Notes under the pieces: model-generated
Databases searched by the model: none
What the model was told of the DNA's origin: nothing
Seen by the model: the letters and a program-made list of their open reading frames with translations, nothing else
Made by a program: the position numbers and the translations under genes
Shown: one piece after another, positions 55,639 to 64,000 of the stretch
Layout of the letters: each line of letters begins with the position of its first letter
Position numbering within the stretch: position 1 is the first letter of the stretch
Origin: Variovorax sp. WS11
GTDB lineage: Bacteria > Pseudomonadota > Gammaproteobacteria > Burkholderiales > Burkholderiaceae_C
Length of the DNA: 64,000 nt
Assembly (NCBI RefSeq): GCF_010499245.1
Contig: NZ_JAAGOW010000001.1
Span: 3,658,001-3,722,000, forward strand
Reading direction: 5' to 3'

Positions 55639-57085
55639 CAGCGCCTGCGCGGCAAAGATCGGTGGCGATGGCGCCCAGCCGCCGCAACGCCCCGTCCACC
55701 GCCTCGCCATAGGGCCAGCCGCAGTTGATGCGCAGGTAGTGGTCGAAGCGCGAAGAGTTCGAGAACAGCGTGCCGGGCGCCACCACGATGCGCTCGGCTA
55801 GGGCCGTCTCGAAGACCCGCCACGAGGACAGCCGTTCGGGCAGCTCGACCCACAGCTGCAGTCCGCCGGGCGGCAGGTTGATGCGCGTGCCCGGCGGAAA
55901 GAAGCCGGCGATCGCATCGGCGGTCTGCTCGCGCTGCGTCTTCAAGCATTGGCGCAGGTGCCGCAGGTGGCGCTCGTAGCCGCCGGTGGCCATGAACTCG
56001 CCGGCCGCGGCCTGCGAGAGCGCCTCGTTGTTGCGGGTCTGCGCGAATTTGAGCATCTCCACTCGCGCCTGCCAGCGCCCGGCCGTCATCCAGCCCAGCC
56101 GCAGGCCGGGCGCGAGGATCTTGTGCAGCGAGGCGCAGTGGATCACGTTGCCCGATGCGTCGAAGGACTTGAGCGCGCGTGGCGGCATCGGCGCGTCGAT
56201 CAGCTCGCTGTAGGTGTCGTCCTCGATCAGCGGGATCGCGTGCTGCTCGCACAGCTGCGCGAGCCGCACCTTGTGGGTGTCGGGCATCACGCTGCCCAGC
56301 GGGTTCTGCAGATGCGGCACCACCACCACCGCCTTGATGTTGTCGTAGGTGCGGATGGCGAGGTCCAGGGCCTCGATCGAGAGGCCGGTCTGCGGGCTCG
56401 TCGGGATCTCCAGCGCCTGCAGCCCCAGGCTCTCGAGCACCTGCAGCAGGCCATAGAAAGTGGGGGACTCCACCGCCACCGTGTCGCCCGGCTGCGCGAC
56501 CGCGCGCAGCGCGAGGTTCAGCGCCTCGATGCAGCCGTTGGTCACCAGGATGTCCTCCGGCGAGAGCGTCATGCCCACGCGCAGACTGCGCTGCGCGAGC
56601 ACCTCGCGAAACTGGAGACGGCCCTTGAGCGGCGCAGCCACCGCCAGCATCTCGGGGCGCTGGCGCAGCGCGCGCGTCATGGCGTTGCGCAGCGCCTCGG
56701 CGGGGTAGAGCTCCGGCGCGCCGCGTGCGATGGAGAGGTCGAGCTTGTCGGACACCTGCCGGCGGCGCGCCACGAAGTCCGACACCTTGGCGTGGATGCC
56801 CACGTACTGCGCCGGGTCGGGCGCCCGGTCGGCCGCGGGCTCGTCCATGGGCGCCATCGAGAGGCGCCGCGGCCGGCGCACGAAGTAGCCCGAGCGCTCG
56901 CGCGCCTCGACCCAGCCTTCGCTTTCCATCGAGCGGCACAGCTGCAGCGCGGTCGACAGGCTGATGCCGTGCTGCCGCATCAGGTGGCGCAGCGAGGGCA
57001 GCTTGTCGCCCGGCTTGAGCGAGCCGGCGCGGATCGCGTCGAGGTAGTGCGCGGCCAGCTGGCGGTAGAGCGGGGTGGAGTCCAT
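55511..57085 (-). CDS. MocR/GntR-type PLP-dependent transcriptional regulator
   Basis: A 524-residue MocR: an N-terminal GntR winged HTH (1-70, YRQLAAHYLDAIRAGSLKPG) joined to an aminotransferase-like domain (about 110-475) with PLP lysine Lys322 in SLHKILAPGLRLGW. GGAGG lies 8 bases before ATG 57085. The last 45-50 residues are an Ala/Pro/Ser-rich tail that runs antisense into the LysR coding region, unlike normal MocR ends after ATDLC. The divergent DUF2917 gene is its likely target. Confidence 0.9.
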   Translation of the reverse strand: MDSTPLYRQLAAHYLDAIRAGSLKPGDKLPSLRHLMRQHGISLSTALQLCRSMESEGWVEARERSGYFVRRPRRLSMAPMDEPAADRAPDPAQYVGIHAKVSDFVARRRQVSDKLDLSIARGAPELYPAEALRNAMTRALRQRPEMLAVAAPLKGRLQFREVLAQRSLRVGMTLSPEDILVTNGCIEALNLALRAVAQPGDTVAVESPTFYGLLQVLESLGLQALEIPTSPQTGLSIEALDLAIRTYDNIKAVVVVPHLQNPLGSVMPDTHKVRLAQLCEQHAIPLIEDDTYSELIDAPMPPRALKSFDASGNVIHCASLHKILAPGLRLGWMTAGRWQARVEMLKFAQTRNNEALSQAAAGEFMATGGYERHLRHLRQCLKTQREQTADAIAGFFPPGTRINLPPGGLQLWVELPERLSSWRVFETALAERIVVAPGTLFSNSSRFDHYLRINCGWPYGEAVDGALRRLGAIATDLCRAGAASAARAPVSAPASPARPAPAWTGSAGADKAASPASAHPSPAA

Positions 57086-57148
57086 GGGGCGATCCTCCGG
57101 GAAGGACGGGGGGCCGCAACAGATGCAGATGGCGGCGAAAACCACCAT

Positions 57149-57205
57149 AACAGACGCCGCGCGGGGTGGGCTGTTCTGCTTCAAACAACCCTGGCTGTGT
57201 CTGTT
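57149..57205. promoter_or_regulatory. Candidate MocR operator with repeated AACAGAC/GTCTGTT
   Basis: AACAGAC (57149-57155) and its inverted copy GTCTGTT (57199-57205) flank a related CTGTTCTG (57171-57178), between the divergent MocR and DUF2917 starts. MocR dimers commonly bind such spaced repeats in shared intergenic regions. Assignment is by position and symmetry only. Confidence 0.5.
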
Positions 57206-57260
57206 TTGCGGGCGGCTCGCTGCCTACGATTTCAGCACCCACTCAACACCGAGGTCCGCC

Positions 57261-57578
57261 ATGAGATCCACCGATTTTTCTTCCCCCACCCGGCTCCAGC
57301 CCGGCCAGTCGCTGCGCCTCGCCCTCGATGCCGGTGCGGCTCTGATGGTGCTGGAAGGAAGCGTGCGCGTGGTCTCGCCGCCGTCATGGTTCGGTGAGAC
57401 CGCGTTCACCGTGAAGAACGACTACGAGGAGGGCGAGGCCTATGTCGCCGAGCGCGGCGGCTGGGTCGAGGTCGAGGCGCTCACGCCGGCGCAGATCCGT
57501 GGCCTGCCGCAGCCGGCGCCGGTCACGGCGCTACGCCCTTCGCCCGTGGCGCGGCTGTTGCGCCTGCTGCTCGCCTAA
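57261..57578 (+). CDS. DUF2917-family protein
   Basis: A 105-residue protein of the DUF2917 group, cupin-like in pattern: LQPGQSLRLALDAGAALMVLEGSVRV, then ETAFTVKNDYEEGEAYVAERGGWVEVEAL. Function unknown. Divergent from the MocR regulator. Its TAA shares CTAA with the convergent otsA stop. ATG 57261 starts the conserved MRSTDF stretch. Confidence 0.8.
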   Translation: MRSTDFSSPTRLQPGQSLRLALDAGAALMVLEGSVRVVSPPSWFGETAFTVKNDYEEGEAYVAERGGWVEVEALTPAQIRGLPQPAPVTALRPSPVARLLRLLLA

Positions 57579-58960
57579 CGCACGCTCTCCGCCTCGCGCA
57601 GCGCATCGAGGAAGGTGCGCCGCCACCAGTGCACATCCTGCGCGCGGATGTGCGACAGCAGCATCTGGTGGCGCTCGCGCCGCTCCTCCAGCGGCATCTG
57701 CAGCGCCTGCTGCACCGTTTCGGCGGTGCCGTGGGTGTCGTAGGGGTTGACCAGCAGGGCTTCCTTCAGCTGCTCGGCCGCGCCGGCAAAACGCGACAGC
57801 ACCAGCACGCCCGGATCGGCCGGGTCCTGGGCTGCGATGTATTCCTTGGCCACCAGGTTCATGCCGTCGCGCAGGGGCGTCACCAGCCCGACCGCTGCCG
57901 CGCGGCACAGGCCCGGCACGCGCTTGCGCGCCACCATGCGGTGGATGTAGCGCACCGGCATCCAGTCGAGCTCGCCGTAGTCGCCGTTGATGGCGCCGCA
58001 CAGCGACTCGAGCTCGCGCCGGATGTCGGCGTAGGCATCCACCGTCTCGCGGGTGGGCGAGGCGATCTGGATCAGCGTCGCGCTGCGGCGGTTCTCGGGG
58101 TAGTTGGCCAGCAGTTCGCGGAAGGAGCGCACCCGGTTCGGGATGCCCTTGGAATAGTCCAGCCGGTCGATGCCCAGCAGCAGGCGCCGGCTGGAGTATT
58201 CGCGCCGCATGGTCTCGAACATGTCGCGCGATTCCTTGGCGTGGGTGAGCGCCGCGAACTCGTCGACGTCGATGCCGATCGGGAAGGCGCTGCAGCGCAC
58301 CGTCTGGCCGTAGGCGCGGTACAGGTCGCGTCCCACGAACTCGCCGTTGGCCTCGTTGCGCACGTACTGCTCGAAGTGCTGCACGTCCTGCCGGGCCTGG
58401 AAGCCGATCAGGTCGTAGGCGAACAGGGAGCGCATCAGCCACTCGTGCTGCGGGATCGCCGCCATGATGATGTGCGGCGGCAGCGGGATGTGCAGGAAGA
58501 AGCCGATGCGCTGGCGGCAACCCATGCCGCGCAGCTCGGCCGCCAGCGGGATCAGGTGGTAGTCGTGGATCCAGATGATGTCGTCCGGCTTCAGGAGCGG
58601 CAGCAGCTTGCGCGCGAACAGCTGGTTCACGCGCCGGTAGCCGCCGATGAAGCCGGCATCGAAGTTCGCCAGGTCCAGCCGGTCGTGGAACACCGGCCAC
58701 AGCACGTCGTTGCTGTAGCCCAGGTAGTAGCTGTCGTGGTCCTCGCGGCTCAGGTCGATGGTGGCGAGCGTGACCTTGCCGGCCGGCTGGATGCGCAGCT
58801 CGCCTTCGCCGGTGGGGCCGTCCTCGACGATGTTGCCGCTCCACCCGAACCACAGGCCGCCGGTCTGCTGCAGGCTCTCGCCCAGGGCGACGGCCAGGCC
58901 GCCGGCGGCCGGCTTGCGGGGGTCGGCGACGCGATTGGAAATGACGACGAGACGACTCAT
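57575..58960 (-). CDS. otsA: Alpha,alpha-trehalose-phosphate synthase
   Basis: A 461-residue GT20 enzyme making trehalose-6-phosphate from glucose-6-phosphate and UDP-glucose. Conserved features: ISNRVADP with the N-terminal Arg, [42 protein letters not shown] with the phosphate-binding Arg/Lys, and [16 protein letters not shown] near the donor site. Length matches OtsA. Third gene of otsB-GH15-otsA, 22 bases after the GH15 gene. Confidence 0.97.
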   Translation of the reverse strand: MSRLVVISNRVADPRKPAAGGLAVALGESLQQTGGLWFGWSGNIVEDGPTGEGELRIQPAGKVTLATIDLSREDHDSYYLGYSNDVLWPVFHDRLDLANFDAGFIGGYRRVNQLFARKLLPLLKPDDIIWIHDYHLIPLAAELRGMGCRQRIGFFLHIPLPPHIIMAAIPQHEWLMRSLFAYDLIGFQARQDVQHFEQYVRNEANGEFVGRDLYRAYGQTVRCSAFPIGIDVDEFAALTHAKESRDMFETMRREYSSRRLLLGIDRLDYSKGIPNRVRSFRELLANYPENRRSATLIQIASPTRETVDAYADIRRELESLCGAINGDYGELDWMPVRYIHRMVARKRVPGLCRAAAVGLVTPLRDGMNLVAKEYIAAQDPADPGVLVLSRFAGAAEQLKEALLVNPYDTHGTAETVQQALQMPLEERRERHQMLLSHIRAQDVHWWRRTFLDALREAESVR

Positions 58961-58982
58961 GAGCTCCTTGTTCTTCTCGCGC

Positions 58983-60929
58983 TCAGATGCACGAGTCCCA
59001 CGGCGCCGACAGACGCACCGCCGCGTTGATGATCCCCACCATCGAATAGGTCTGCGGGAAGTTGCCCCACATCTCGCCCGTGACCGGATGGGTGTCCTCC
59101 GACAGCAGGCCCAGCGGGTTGCGCGCGGCCAGCATGGTTTCGAAGATCTGGCGCGCCTCGGCCTTGCGGCCGATCTTGGCCAGCGCGTCGATGCGCCAGA
59201 AGGTGCAGATGTTGAAGGCGGTCTCGGGCTTGCCGAAGTCGTCGGCCGCCTCGTAGCGACGCATGTAGGGGCCGTCGCACAGCGACTTCTCCATGGCCTC
59301 GACGGTGGAGATGAAGCGCGGGTCGCGCGCGTCGATCAGGCCGACTTCGGTCATCAGCAGGATGCTGGCGTCGAGCTCGTGCCCGCCGAAGCTCTCGGCA
59401 AAGGCCTGGCGCTCCTCGCACCAGGACTTGGCGAGGATCTCCTCGCGCATGCGCGAGGAATGGTCGTGCCAGTAGGCCGCGCGCTCCGGCAGCCCCAGCG
59501 TGCGCGCCACCTTGGCGAGCCGGTCGCAGGCGGCCCAGCTCATCAGCGCCGAGCTGGTGTGCACGCGGGCGCGCGTGCGCAGCTCCCACATGCCGGCGTC
59601 GGGCGTGCCGTAGACGCGGATGGCCTGCTCGCCCACCGCCTCCAGGTGCGGGAACTCGGCCACGCCGCCGCGGCTGAGCAGCCGGTGGTCGTGGAAGGCC
59701 TGCGAGGCGCCCAGCACGATGTTGCCGTAGACGTCGTGCTGGAAATGCTCCTGCGCCTGGTTGCCCACCCGCACCGGGCCCATGCCGCGGTAGCCGCTCA
59801 GCCCCTCGACGAAGGACTCGGGCAGCTCGCGCTCCAGGCCGATGCCGTAGAGCGGCTGGATGTGCTGGCCGTGCGAGCCGATCACCACGTTGGCCAGCCA
59901 GCGCAGGTAGTCCTCCATGGTGCCGACCTCGGACAGGCTGTTGAGCGCCCGCACCACGAAGAAGGCATCGCGCAGCCAGCAGAAGCGGTAGTCCCAGTTG
60001 CGCTCGCTGCCCGGCGCTTCGGGGATGCTGGTGGTCATGGCGGCCACGATGGCGCCCGTGTCCTCGTACAGGGACAGCTTGAGAGTGATGGCCGCGCGGA
60101 TCACCGCGTCCTGCCACTCGAAGGGAATTGCGAGCCGCTTGCTCCAGGTGCGCCAGTAGGCGATGGTCTCCTGCTCGAAATGGCGCGCCGTGTCGGCGAT
60201 GCCGTCCATCAGCGTCTCGTCGGCGCCGAGCACGAAGTTGTGCTCGCGCGACAGCACGAAGGGCTGCTTCGAGAGCACGTGCGAGACCGGGGCGTCCATG
60301 TTGAGGCGCAGCGCGAAGTCCGGGCCCACGTAGCGGATGTGGTTGCTGCCGCGCGTGATCTGCGGCGGCGTGCTGCCCCACTGGAAGCGCGGCGCCAGCG
60401 AGACGCGGATGCGTGGCGTGCCCTGGATCGGCTTCACCCGGCGCACGATGGTGAGCGGCCGGAAGTAGCGCGAACGGCTGTGGAAGCGCGGCGCGAAGTC
60501 GGTGATTTCCAGGCCCTGGCCTGCGCTGTCGAAGAGCTGGGTGCGCAGCACCGCGGTGTTCGGCTCGTACCACTGCTTGCTGGAGGCGAAGTCCTCGATC
60601 TCGATGGCCCAGGCGCTCGCGTCCTCGCCCGTGTGGAGCAGGGCATTGAACACCGGCTCGCCGTCGAAGCGCGGCAGGCAGCACCAGACCACGCGGCCGC
60701 GCGCGTCGATCAGCGCGCTGAAGGAGCAGTTGCCGATCACGCCGACGTTGAGCGAGGGCTCGGCCGGCGGGCCGAAGCCGCCGCGCGCGGCCGGCTGGGT
60801 GACGGCTTCCGGGTGGGCAGCGGGCTTGTCGCTGGCGCTCGCGGCGCCGGCGATCGAGTCGCCGGCCCGGTTTTCCTTCTGCTTCAGTTCATCCTCCGTC
60901 GTCGTCACCTCTCGGGGGTTTTTCGTCAT
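58983..60929 (-). CDS. Glycoside hydrolase family 15 protein (trehalase/glucoamylase-like)
   Basis: A 648-residue GH15 enzyme. An N-terminal beta-rich domain (about 60-280, starting VGVIGNCSFSALIDARGRV) precedes an (alpha/alpha)6 barrel with ERNWDYRFCWLRDAFF, QHIQPLYGIGLE, and GGHELDASILLMTEVGL near the active-site acids. Members next to otsA/otsB are candidate trehalases or alpha-glucosidases that could recycle trehalose. ATG 60929 shares ATGA with the otsB stop and has AAAGGA upstream. Confidence 0.92.
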   Translation of the reverse strand: MTKNPREVTTTEDELKQKENRAGDSIAGAASASDKPAAHPEAVTQPAARGGFGPPAEPSLNVGVIGNCSFSALIDARGRVVWCCLPRFDGEPVFNALLHTGEDASAWAIEIEDFASSKQWYEPNTAVLRTQLFDSAGQGLEITDFAPRFHSRSRYFRPLTIVRRVKPIQGTPRIRVSLAPRFQWGSTPPQITRGSNHIRYVGPDFALRLNMDAPVSHVLSKQPFVLSREHNFVLGADETLMDGIADTARHFEQETIAYWRTWSKRLAIPFEWQDAVIRAAITLKLSLYEDTGAIVAAMTTSIPEAPGSERNWDYRFCWLRDAFFVVRALNSLSEVGTMEDYLRWLANVVIGSHGQHIQPLYGIGLERELPESFVEGLSGYRGMGPVRVGNQAQEHFQHDVYGNIVLGASQAFHDHRLLSRGGVAEFPHLEAVGEQAIRVYGTPDAGMWELRTRARVHTSSALMSWAACDRLAKVARTLGLPERAAYWHDHSSRMREEILAKSWCEERQAFAESFGGHELDASILLMTEVGLIDARDPRFISTVEAMEKSLCDGPYMRRYEAADDFGKPETAFNICTFWRIDALAKIGRKAEARQIFETMLAARNPLGLLSEDTHPVTGEMWGNFPQTYSMVGIINAAVRLSAPWDSCI

Positions 60930-61699
60930 GCGGGTTTTCCTTTGGGATCGGATGGCGATTCGGCCAGCAGTTTGCGTGCCTCGACCAGCCATTCGAACAC
61001 GGCGAGCGGGGAATCCAGCCGGTGCAGCGCCAGGCTGGGGCCCGATCCGACCTTGATCGCCACGCCGCCGCGCGGCTGCACCACCGCAAAGCCGCTTTCG
61101 TCGGTGGTGTCGTCGCCGGCGAAGACCGGCGTGCGGCCGACGAAGGGCGCCTCCCGCATGAAGGCGTCGATCGCGATTCCCTTGTTGATGCCGGCCGGCT
61201 TGACCTCGAACACGAACTTGCCGTGCATCAGCTCCAACTGCGGCTGGTCCGTGATGGTGCGCAGCAGCGCGTCGCGGCACACGGCCTCCAATTGGGGCGC
61301 GAGCCGGTAGTGCAGGGCGATGGCCGCGTGCTTGCGCTCCACCAGCAGGCCCTCGTAGACACGGGCCAGCTCGTTGGCCGTGTCCAGCACGTCTGTGAGA
61401 TCGGGCGGTCGTGATTCTTGCATCTCCCCTTCCGCACTGCGGCGCTGCACGCCGTGCTCGCCGGCGGCCGGCAGGCGCAGGGGGGCAAGGAAGCGGTCGA
61501 GCACGTCGATCTGCCGGCCCGACACCACTGCCAGCGCGCCGCCCAGCAGGTCGCGCAGGTCGCTGAGCAGTGGGACCAGTGCGCTGGGCACCTCGATCGC
61601 CTCGGGAGTTTCGGCGATCGCTACCAGCGTGCCGTCGAAGTCGAGGAAGAGCGCAGCGTCGTGCGTGAGGCGTGGAGGCGTCTGCATGGGGAAAACCAT
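60926..61699 (-). CDS. otsB: Trehalose-6-phosphate phosphatase
   Basis: A 257-residue HAD-type phosphatase. The catalytic DFDGT motif is FLDFDGTLVAI (Asp20, Asp22); SGRQ, HYRLAP and GDDTTDESGF complete the HAD set. It removes phosphate from OtsA's product. ATG 61699 is used, with an internal alternative at 61687 (MQTPPRL) that fits family starts. First gene of the otsB-GH15-otsA unit. Confidence 0.96.
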   Translation of the reverse strand: MVFPMQTPPRLTHDAALFLDFDGTLVAIAETPEAIEVPSALVPLLSDLRDLLGGALAVVSGRQIDVLDRFLAPLRLPAAGEHGVQRRSAEGEMQESRPPDLTDVLDTANELARVYEGLLVERKHAAIALHYRLAPQLEAVCRDALLRTITDQPQLELMHGKFVFEVKPAGINKGIAIDAFMREAPFVGRTPVFAGDDTTDESGFAVVQPRGGVAIKVGSGPSLALHRLDSPLAVFEWLVEARKLLAESPSDPKGKPA

Positions 61700-61736
61700 A
61701 GCAGACTCGGGCGGCCGAGCACGTCGGCCAAATCCG

Positions 61737-63014
61737 TCAATCGGTTTTTGTCTCTATGCCGACGGACGGCGGCTGCATGGCGGCGACCGCTGCCACCCTC
61801 GCACGCGCGATCGCCTCGCCGATCCGGGGCCCCGTGGCGCCGGCCTGCTGCGCTTCACGGGCGATCGCTTCGGTCTGCACCGACTGCGCCGCCGCCAGTG
61901 CCGCCAGCAGCCGCTCGCGTTCCGGATAGGGCCGCTCGTCCATCCCCAGCCGTCCCCTAGCATCGCATTCGCAGGCCAGCAGCGCCTGCTCGAAGCGCCC
62001 CGGCTTGCGAAAGGCGTCGCAGCGTTCGAGCAGCCGCACCAGCGCCTGCGCGCCGAGTCCGGCGCTGCGGTGGATGTTGCCGTGCTCGCGCGCCACCACC
62101 TCGGCCAGCTCGCGCAGCTCCACCGGCACGCGCCAGCGCTCGCAGACCGCGCGCAGCAGGTCCACGCTGCGCTGCTCGTGGCCGATGTGGCGCGGCAGCA
62201 CCTCGGCGGGCGTGGTGCCCTTGCCGAGGTCGTGCACCAGGCAGGCGAAGCGCACCGGGAGCGGCGCATCCAGGCGTGCCGCCATGTCCAGCACCAGCAT
62301 CAGGTGCCGGCCGGTATCGACCTCGGGATGATGGGCCTCGGGCTGGGGAATGCCCCAGAGGCGGTCCACCTCGGGCAGCAGCACGGCGAGCGCACCGCAT
62401 TCGCGCAGCAGCTCGAACATGCGCGAGGGCCTGGCTTCCATCAGGCCGCGCGCGAGTTCCTGCCAGACGCGCTCGGGCACCAGCGCGTCGGCCTCGCCGG
62501 CGGCGACCATCTCGCGCATCAGCGCCAGGGTTTCGGGCGCGATGCTGAAGTCGGCGAAGCGGGCGGCGAAGCGCGCGACGCGCAGGATGCGCACCGGGTC
62601 CTCGCGGAAGGCATCGGTCACGTGGCGCAGCACCTTGTGCTGCAGGTCTTGCCGGCCGTGGAAGGGATCGACCAGGTGGCCGAGGTCGGGCGTGGGTTCG
62701 GCCCGGTCGGCGGGCAGCGCAATGGCATTGACCGTGAGGTCGCGCCGCGCGAGGTCCTGCTCCAGCGTGACTTCCGGCGAGGCATGGAGGACGAAGCCGC
62801 GGTAGCCGGGCGCGCTCTTGCGCTCGGTACGCGCCAGCGCGTATTCCTCGCGCGTCACGGGGTGCAGGAAGACGGGGAAGTCGCGGCCCACCGGCAGATA
62901 GCCCTGCGCGGCCATCTCTTCGGGCGTGGCGCCGACTACGACCCAGTCTCGGTCGCTGCCGGGCCGGCCCAGCAGGGCATCGCGAATGGCGCCGCCGACG
63001 AGGTAGGTTTGCAT
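61737..63014 (-). CDS. cca: Multifunctional CCA tRNA nucleotidyltransferase
   Basis: A 425-residue class II CCA-adding enzyme. The N-terminal head has VGGAIRDALLG and the metal Asp pair DRD (about 21-23), then RRDLTVNAIALP and DAFREDPVRILR. A C-terminal HD domain (HDLGKGTTP) predicts 2',3'-cyclic phosphodiesterase and phosphatase activity, as in proteobacterial full-length enzymes. It is 37 bases upstream of otsB on the same strand. Confidence 0.96.
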   Translation of the reverse strand: MQTYLVGGAIRDALLGRPGSDRDWVVVGATPEEMAAQGYLPVGRDFPVFLHPVTREEYALARTERKSAPGYRGFVLHASPEVTLEQDLARRDLTVNAIALPADRAEPTPDLGHLVDPFHGRQDLQHKVLRHVTDAFREDPVRILRVARFAARFADFSIAPETLALMREMVAAGEADALVPERVWQELARGLMEARPSRMFELLRECGALAVLLPEVDRLWGIPQPEAHHPEVDTGRHLMLVLDMAARLDAPLPVRFACLVHDLGKGTTPAEVLPRHIGHEQRSVDLLRAVCERWRVPVELRELAEVVAREHGNIHRSAGLGAQALVRLLERCDAFRKPGRFEQALLACECDARGRLGMDERPYPERERLLAALAAAQSVQTEAIAREAQQAGATGPRIGEAIARARVAAVAAMQPPSVGIETKTD

Positions 63015-63056
63015 GCGCCGCAGTTTAGGTGCTGGGCGTCATGCAGGGGCGCGGTC

Positions 63057-63740
63057 TCAGCCTTCGATGCGGTACGGTTCGTCCATGACCACGAAGCGCT
63101 TCTCGACCAGTGCCTCGTCGATCCAGGCCTTGACGCCGGGCAACTGCTGCACGCACTCGATGTAGGCCGCGATTTCGGCGGGCACCGGCAGGCCGAAGGT
63201 CTTGATGCGCACGCCGACCGGGGCGAAGTAGGCATCCGCGATGCTGAATTCGCCGAAGAGCATCGGCCCGCCGTGGGCCTCCAGCAGGCCGCTCCACATC
63301 TGCACGATGCGCGCGAGGTCGGCGCGAACCTGCGGCTGGTCGCGCAGGACGATCTTGCCCTGCACGCGCAGGTCGGCCTCGATGTTCATGCCGCAGTGGG
63401 TGCGCAGCGCGCCGAAGCCCGCGTGCATCTCGGCGCAGACGCTGCGCGCGTGGGCTCGCAGGGCCTTGTCGCGCGGCCAGAGCTTCTTGTCGGGGTGGGT
63501 CTCGGCGAGGTATTCGCAGATCGCCAGCGTGTCGTAGATGACGATCTCGCCGTCGACCAGCACGGGCACCCGGCCGGCCGGGTTGAGGGCCTCGATGGTC
63601 TTCTTGAAGTGCGAGTCGGCATCGAAGGTATCGAAGGGCACCATCACCTCCTCGAAGGCGATGCCGGCCTGCTTCATGAGCACCCAGGGGCGCATCGACC
63701 AGGACGAGTAATTCTTGTTGCCGATATAGAGCTTGAGCAT
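63057..63740 (-). CDS. Glutathione S-transferase family protein
   Basis: A 227-residue GST. The thioredoxin-like N-domain has NYSSWSMRPWVLMKQAG (Ser12/13 as likely glutathione-activating residue), VPVLVDG with the cis-Pro, and YDTLAICEYLAE. The helical C-domain has FSIADAYFAPVGVR. The NKNYSSWSMRP start is that of a group near the zeta/omega-like bacterial GSTs; substrate unknown. 42 bases upstream of cca. Confidence 0.92.
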   Translation of the reverse strand: MLKLYIGNKNYSSWSMRPWVLMKQAGIAFEEVMVPFDTFDADSHFKKTIEALNPAGRVPVLVDGEIVIYDTLAICEYLAETHPDKKLWPRDKALRAHARSVCAEMHAGFGALRTHCGMNIEADLRVQGKIVLRDQPQVRADLARIVQMWSGLLEAHGGPMLFGEFSIADAYFAPVGVRIKTFGLPVPAEIAAYIECVQQLPGVKAWIDEALVEKRFVVMDEPYRIEG

Positions 63741-63830
63741 CGCGACCTCCGGGGGTTCTTGAAGGGAAAGCCTGCGATGCTAGCGCCCGGCCGCCGCGCG
63801 ATTGATGCCGAAGGCGCGCGGGATTGATGC

Positions 63831-64000
63831 TCAGCGCTGGGTCGTGTCGTCGTCGCTGCCGGGCGGCACGATCACGCGCTTGCCGTTGCCGCCCGACGGC
63901 GGACCGACGACGCGCTCGATGGCCTTCACCACATGCGGCACCAGCGAGAGCACGGCCAGCGCCAGAAGCGCACTGAGCACCGCCGTCAGCTCGCGGCCCA
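63831..64000 (-). CDS. C-terminal end of a membrane protein (5' end outside window)
   Basis: Minus-strand frame with stop TGA at 63831-63833, open to the window edge, about 56 codons. It reads a hydrophobic helix (LTAVLSALLALAVLSLVPHVV) followed by the polar tail VVGPPSGGNGKRVIVPPGSD and so on. No family recognised; the gene continues outside the window. Confidence 0.6.
   Translation of the reverse strand, partial: GRELTAVLSALLALAVLSLVPHVVKAIERVVGPPSGGNGKRVIVPPGSDDDTTQR

Overview
The window is high-GC DNA that reads as a chromosomal segment of a beta-proteobacterium, most likely Burkholderiales/Comamonadaceae (Variovorax-like). The grounds are gene order and family type: prmA - DUF3426 - PfkB kinase - AlaLys-rich histone-like gene; nrdB/nrdA; ampD - pilR - pilS - PP0621 - ccsA beside ffh; miaB - glrK - qseG-like - glrR; and otsB - GH15 - otsA. 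No rRNA, tRNA, insertion sequence, prophage or CRISPR array was seen. This assignment is an inference; no database was searched.

Layout. 1-3.2 kb: end of prmA, a zinc-ribbon membrane protein, a PfkB kinase, and a histone-H1-like protein closed by a strong terminator. 3.4-7.8 kb: class Ia ribonucleotide reductase, with a pair of NrdR boxes over the nrdA promoter. 8-14.4 kb: an AmpD/PilR/PilS/PP0621/CcsA-like operon divergent from ffh. 14.4-22.3 kb: opgH without opgG, then a miaB-glrK-qseG-like-glrR operon and a small exported protein. 22.5-27 kb: a two-gene RND efflux pump. 27.2-28.6 kb: a VOC protein and a divergent LysR regulator.

28.6-43.5 kb holds the most distinctive system: a minus-strand nonribosomal peptide/polyketide assembly line. 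In reading order it encodes A-T-KS-AT (interrupted by a one-base frameshift inside the T domain), ACP-aminotransferase, C-A-T-C-T, a Sfp-type phosphopantetheinyl transferase and two alpha/beta hydrolases. The last four genes are joined by 4-8 bp overlaps or tiny gaps. Reading the domains as a line: an amino acid (code resembling Val) is activated, extended with one malonyl unit, transaminated at the beta-keto group instead of being reduced, then condensed with a second amino acid (code closest to Gly). The line ends on a C-T pair with no A domain and no thioesterase. The predicted core is a 3,4-diamino acid. I do not recognise this exact architecture as a named pathway.

43.8-64 kb is mostly core and accessory metabolism: a phosphatase, a DUF4136 lipoprotein, ttcA-folB-pteridine-reductase-like SDR, a MidA-type methyltransferase, a TauD dioxygenase, an inositol-phosphatase-like enzyme, an orphan Rieske protein, AraC, LysR/SDR and MocR/DUF2917 regulator-target pairs, a ROK kinase, the trehalose operon otsB-GH15-otsA, cca and a GST. 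Genes are tightly packed; several convergent pairs share 4 bp at their stop codons, and one pair (LysR/MocR) overlaps by 128 bp.
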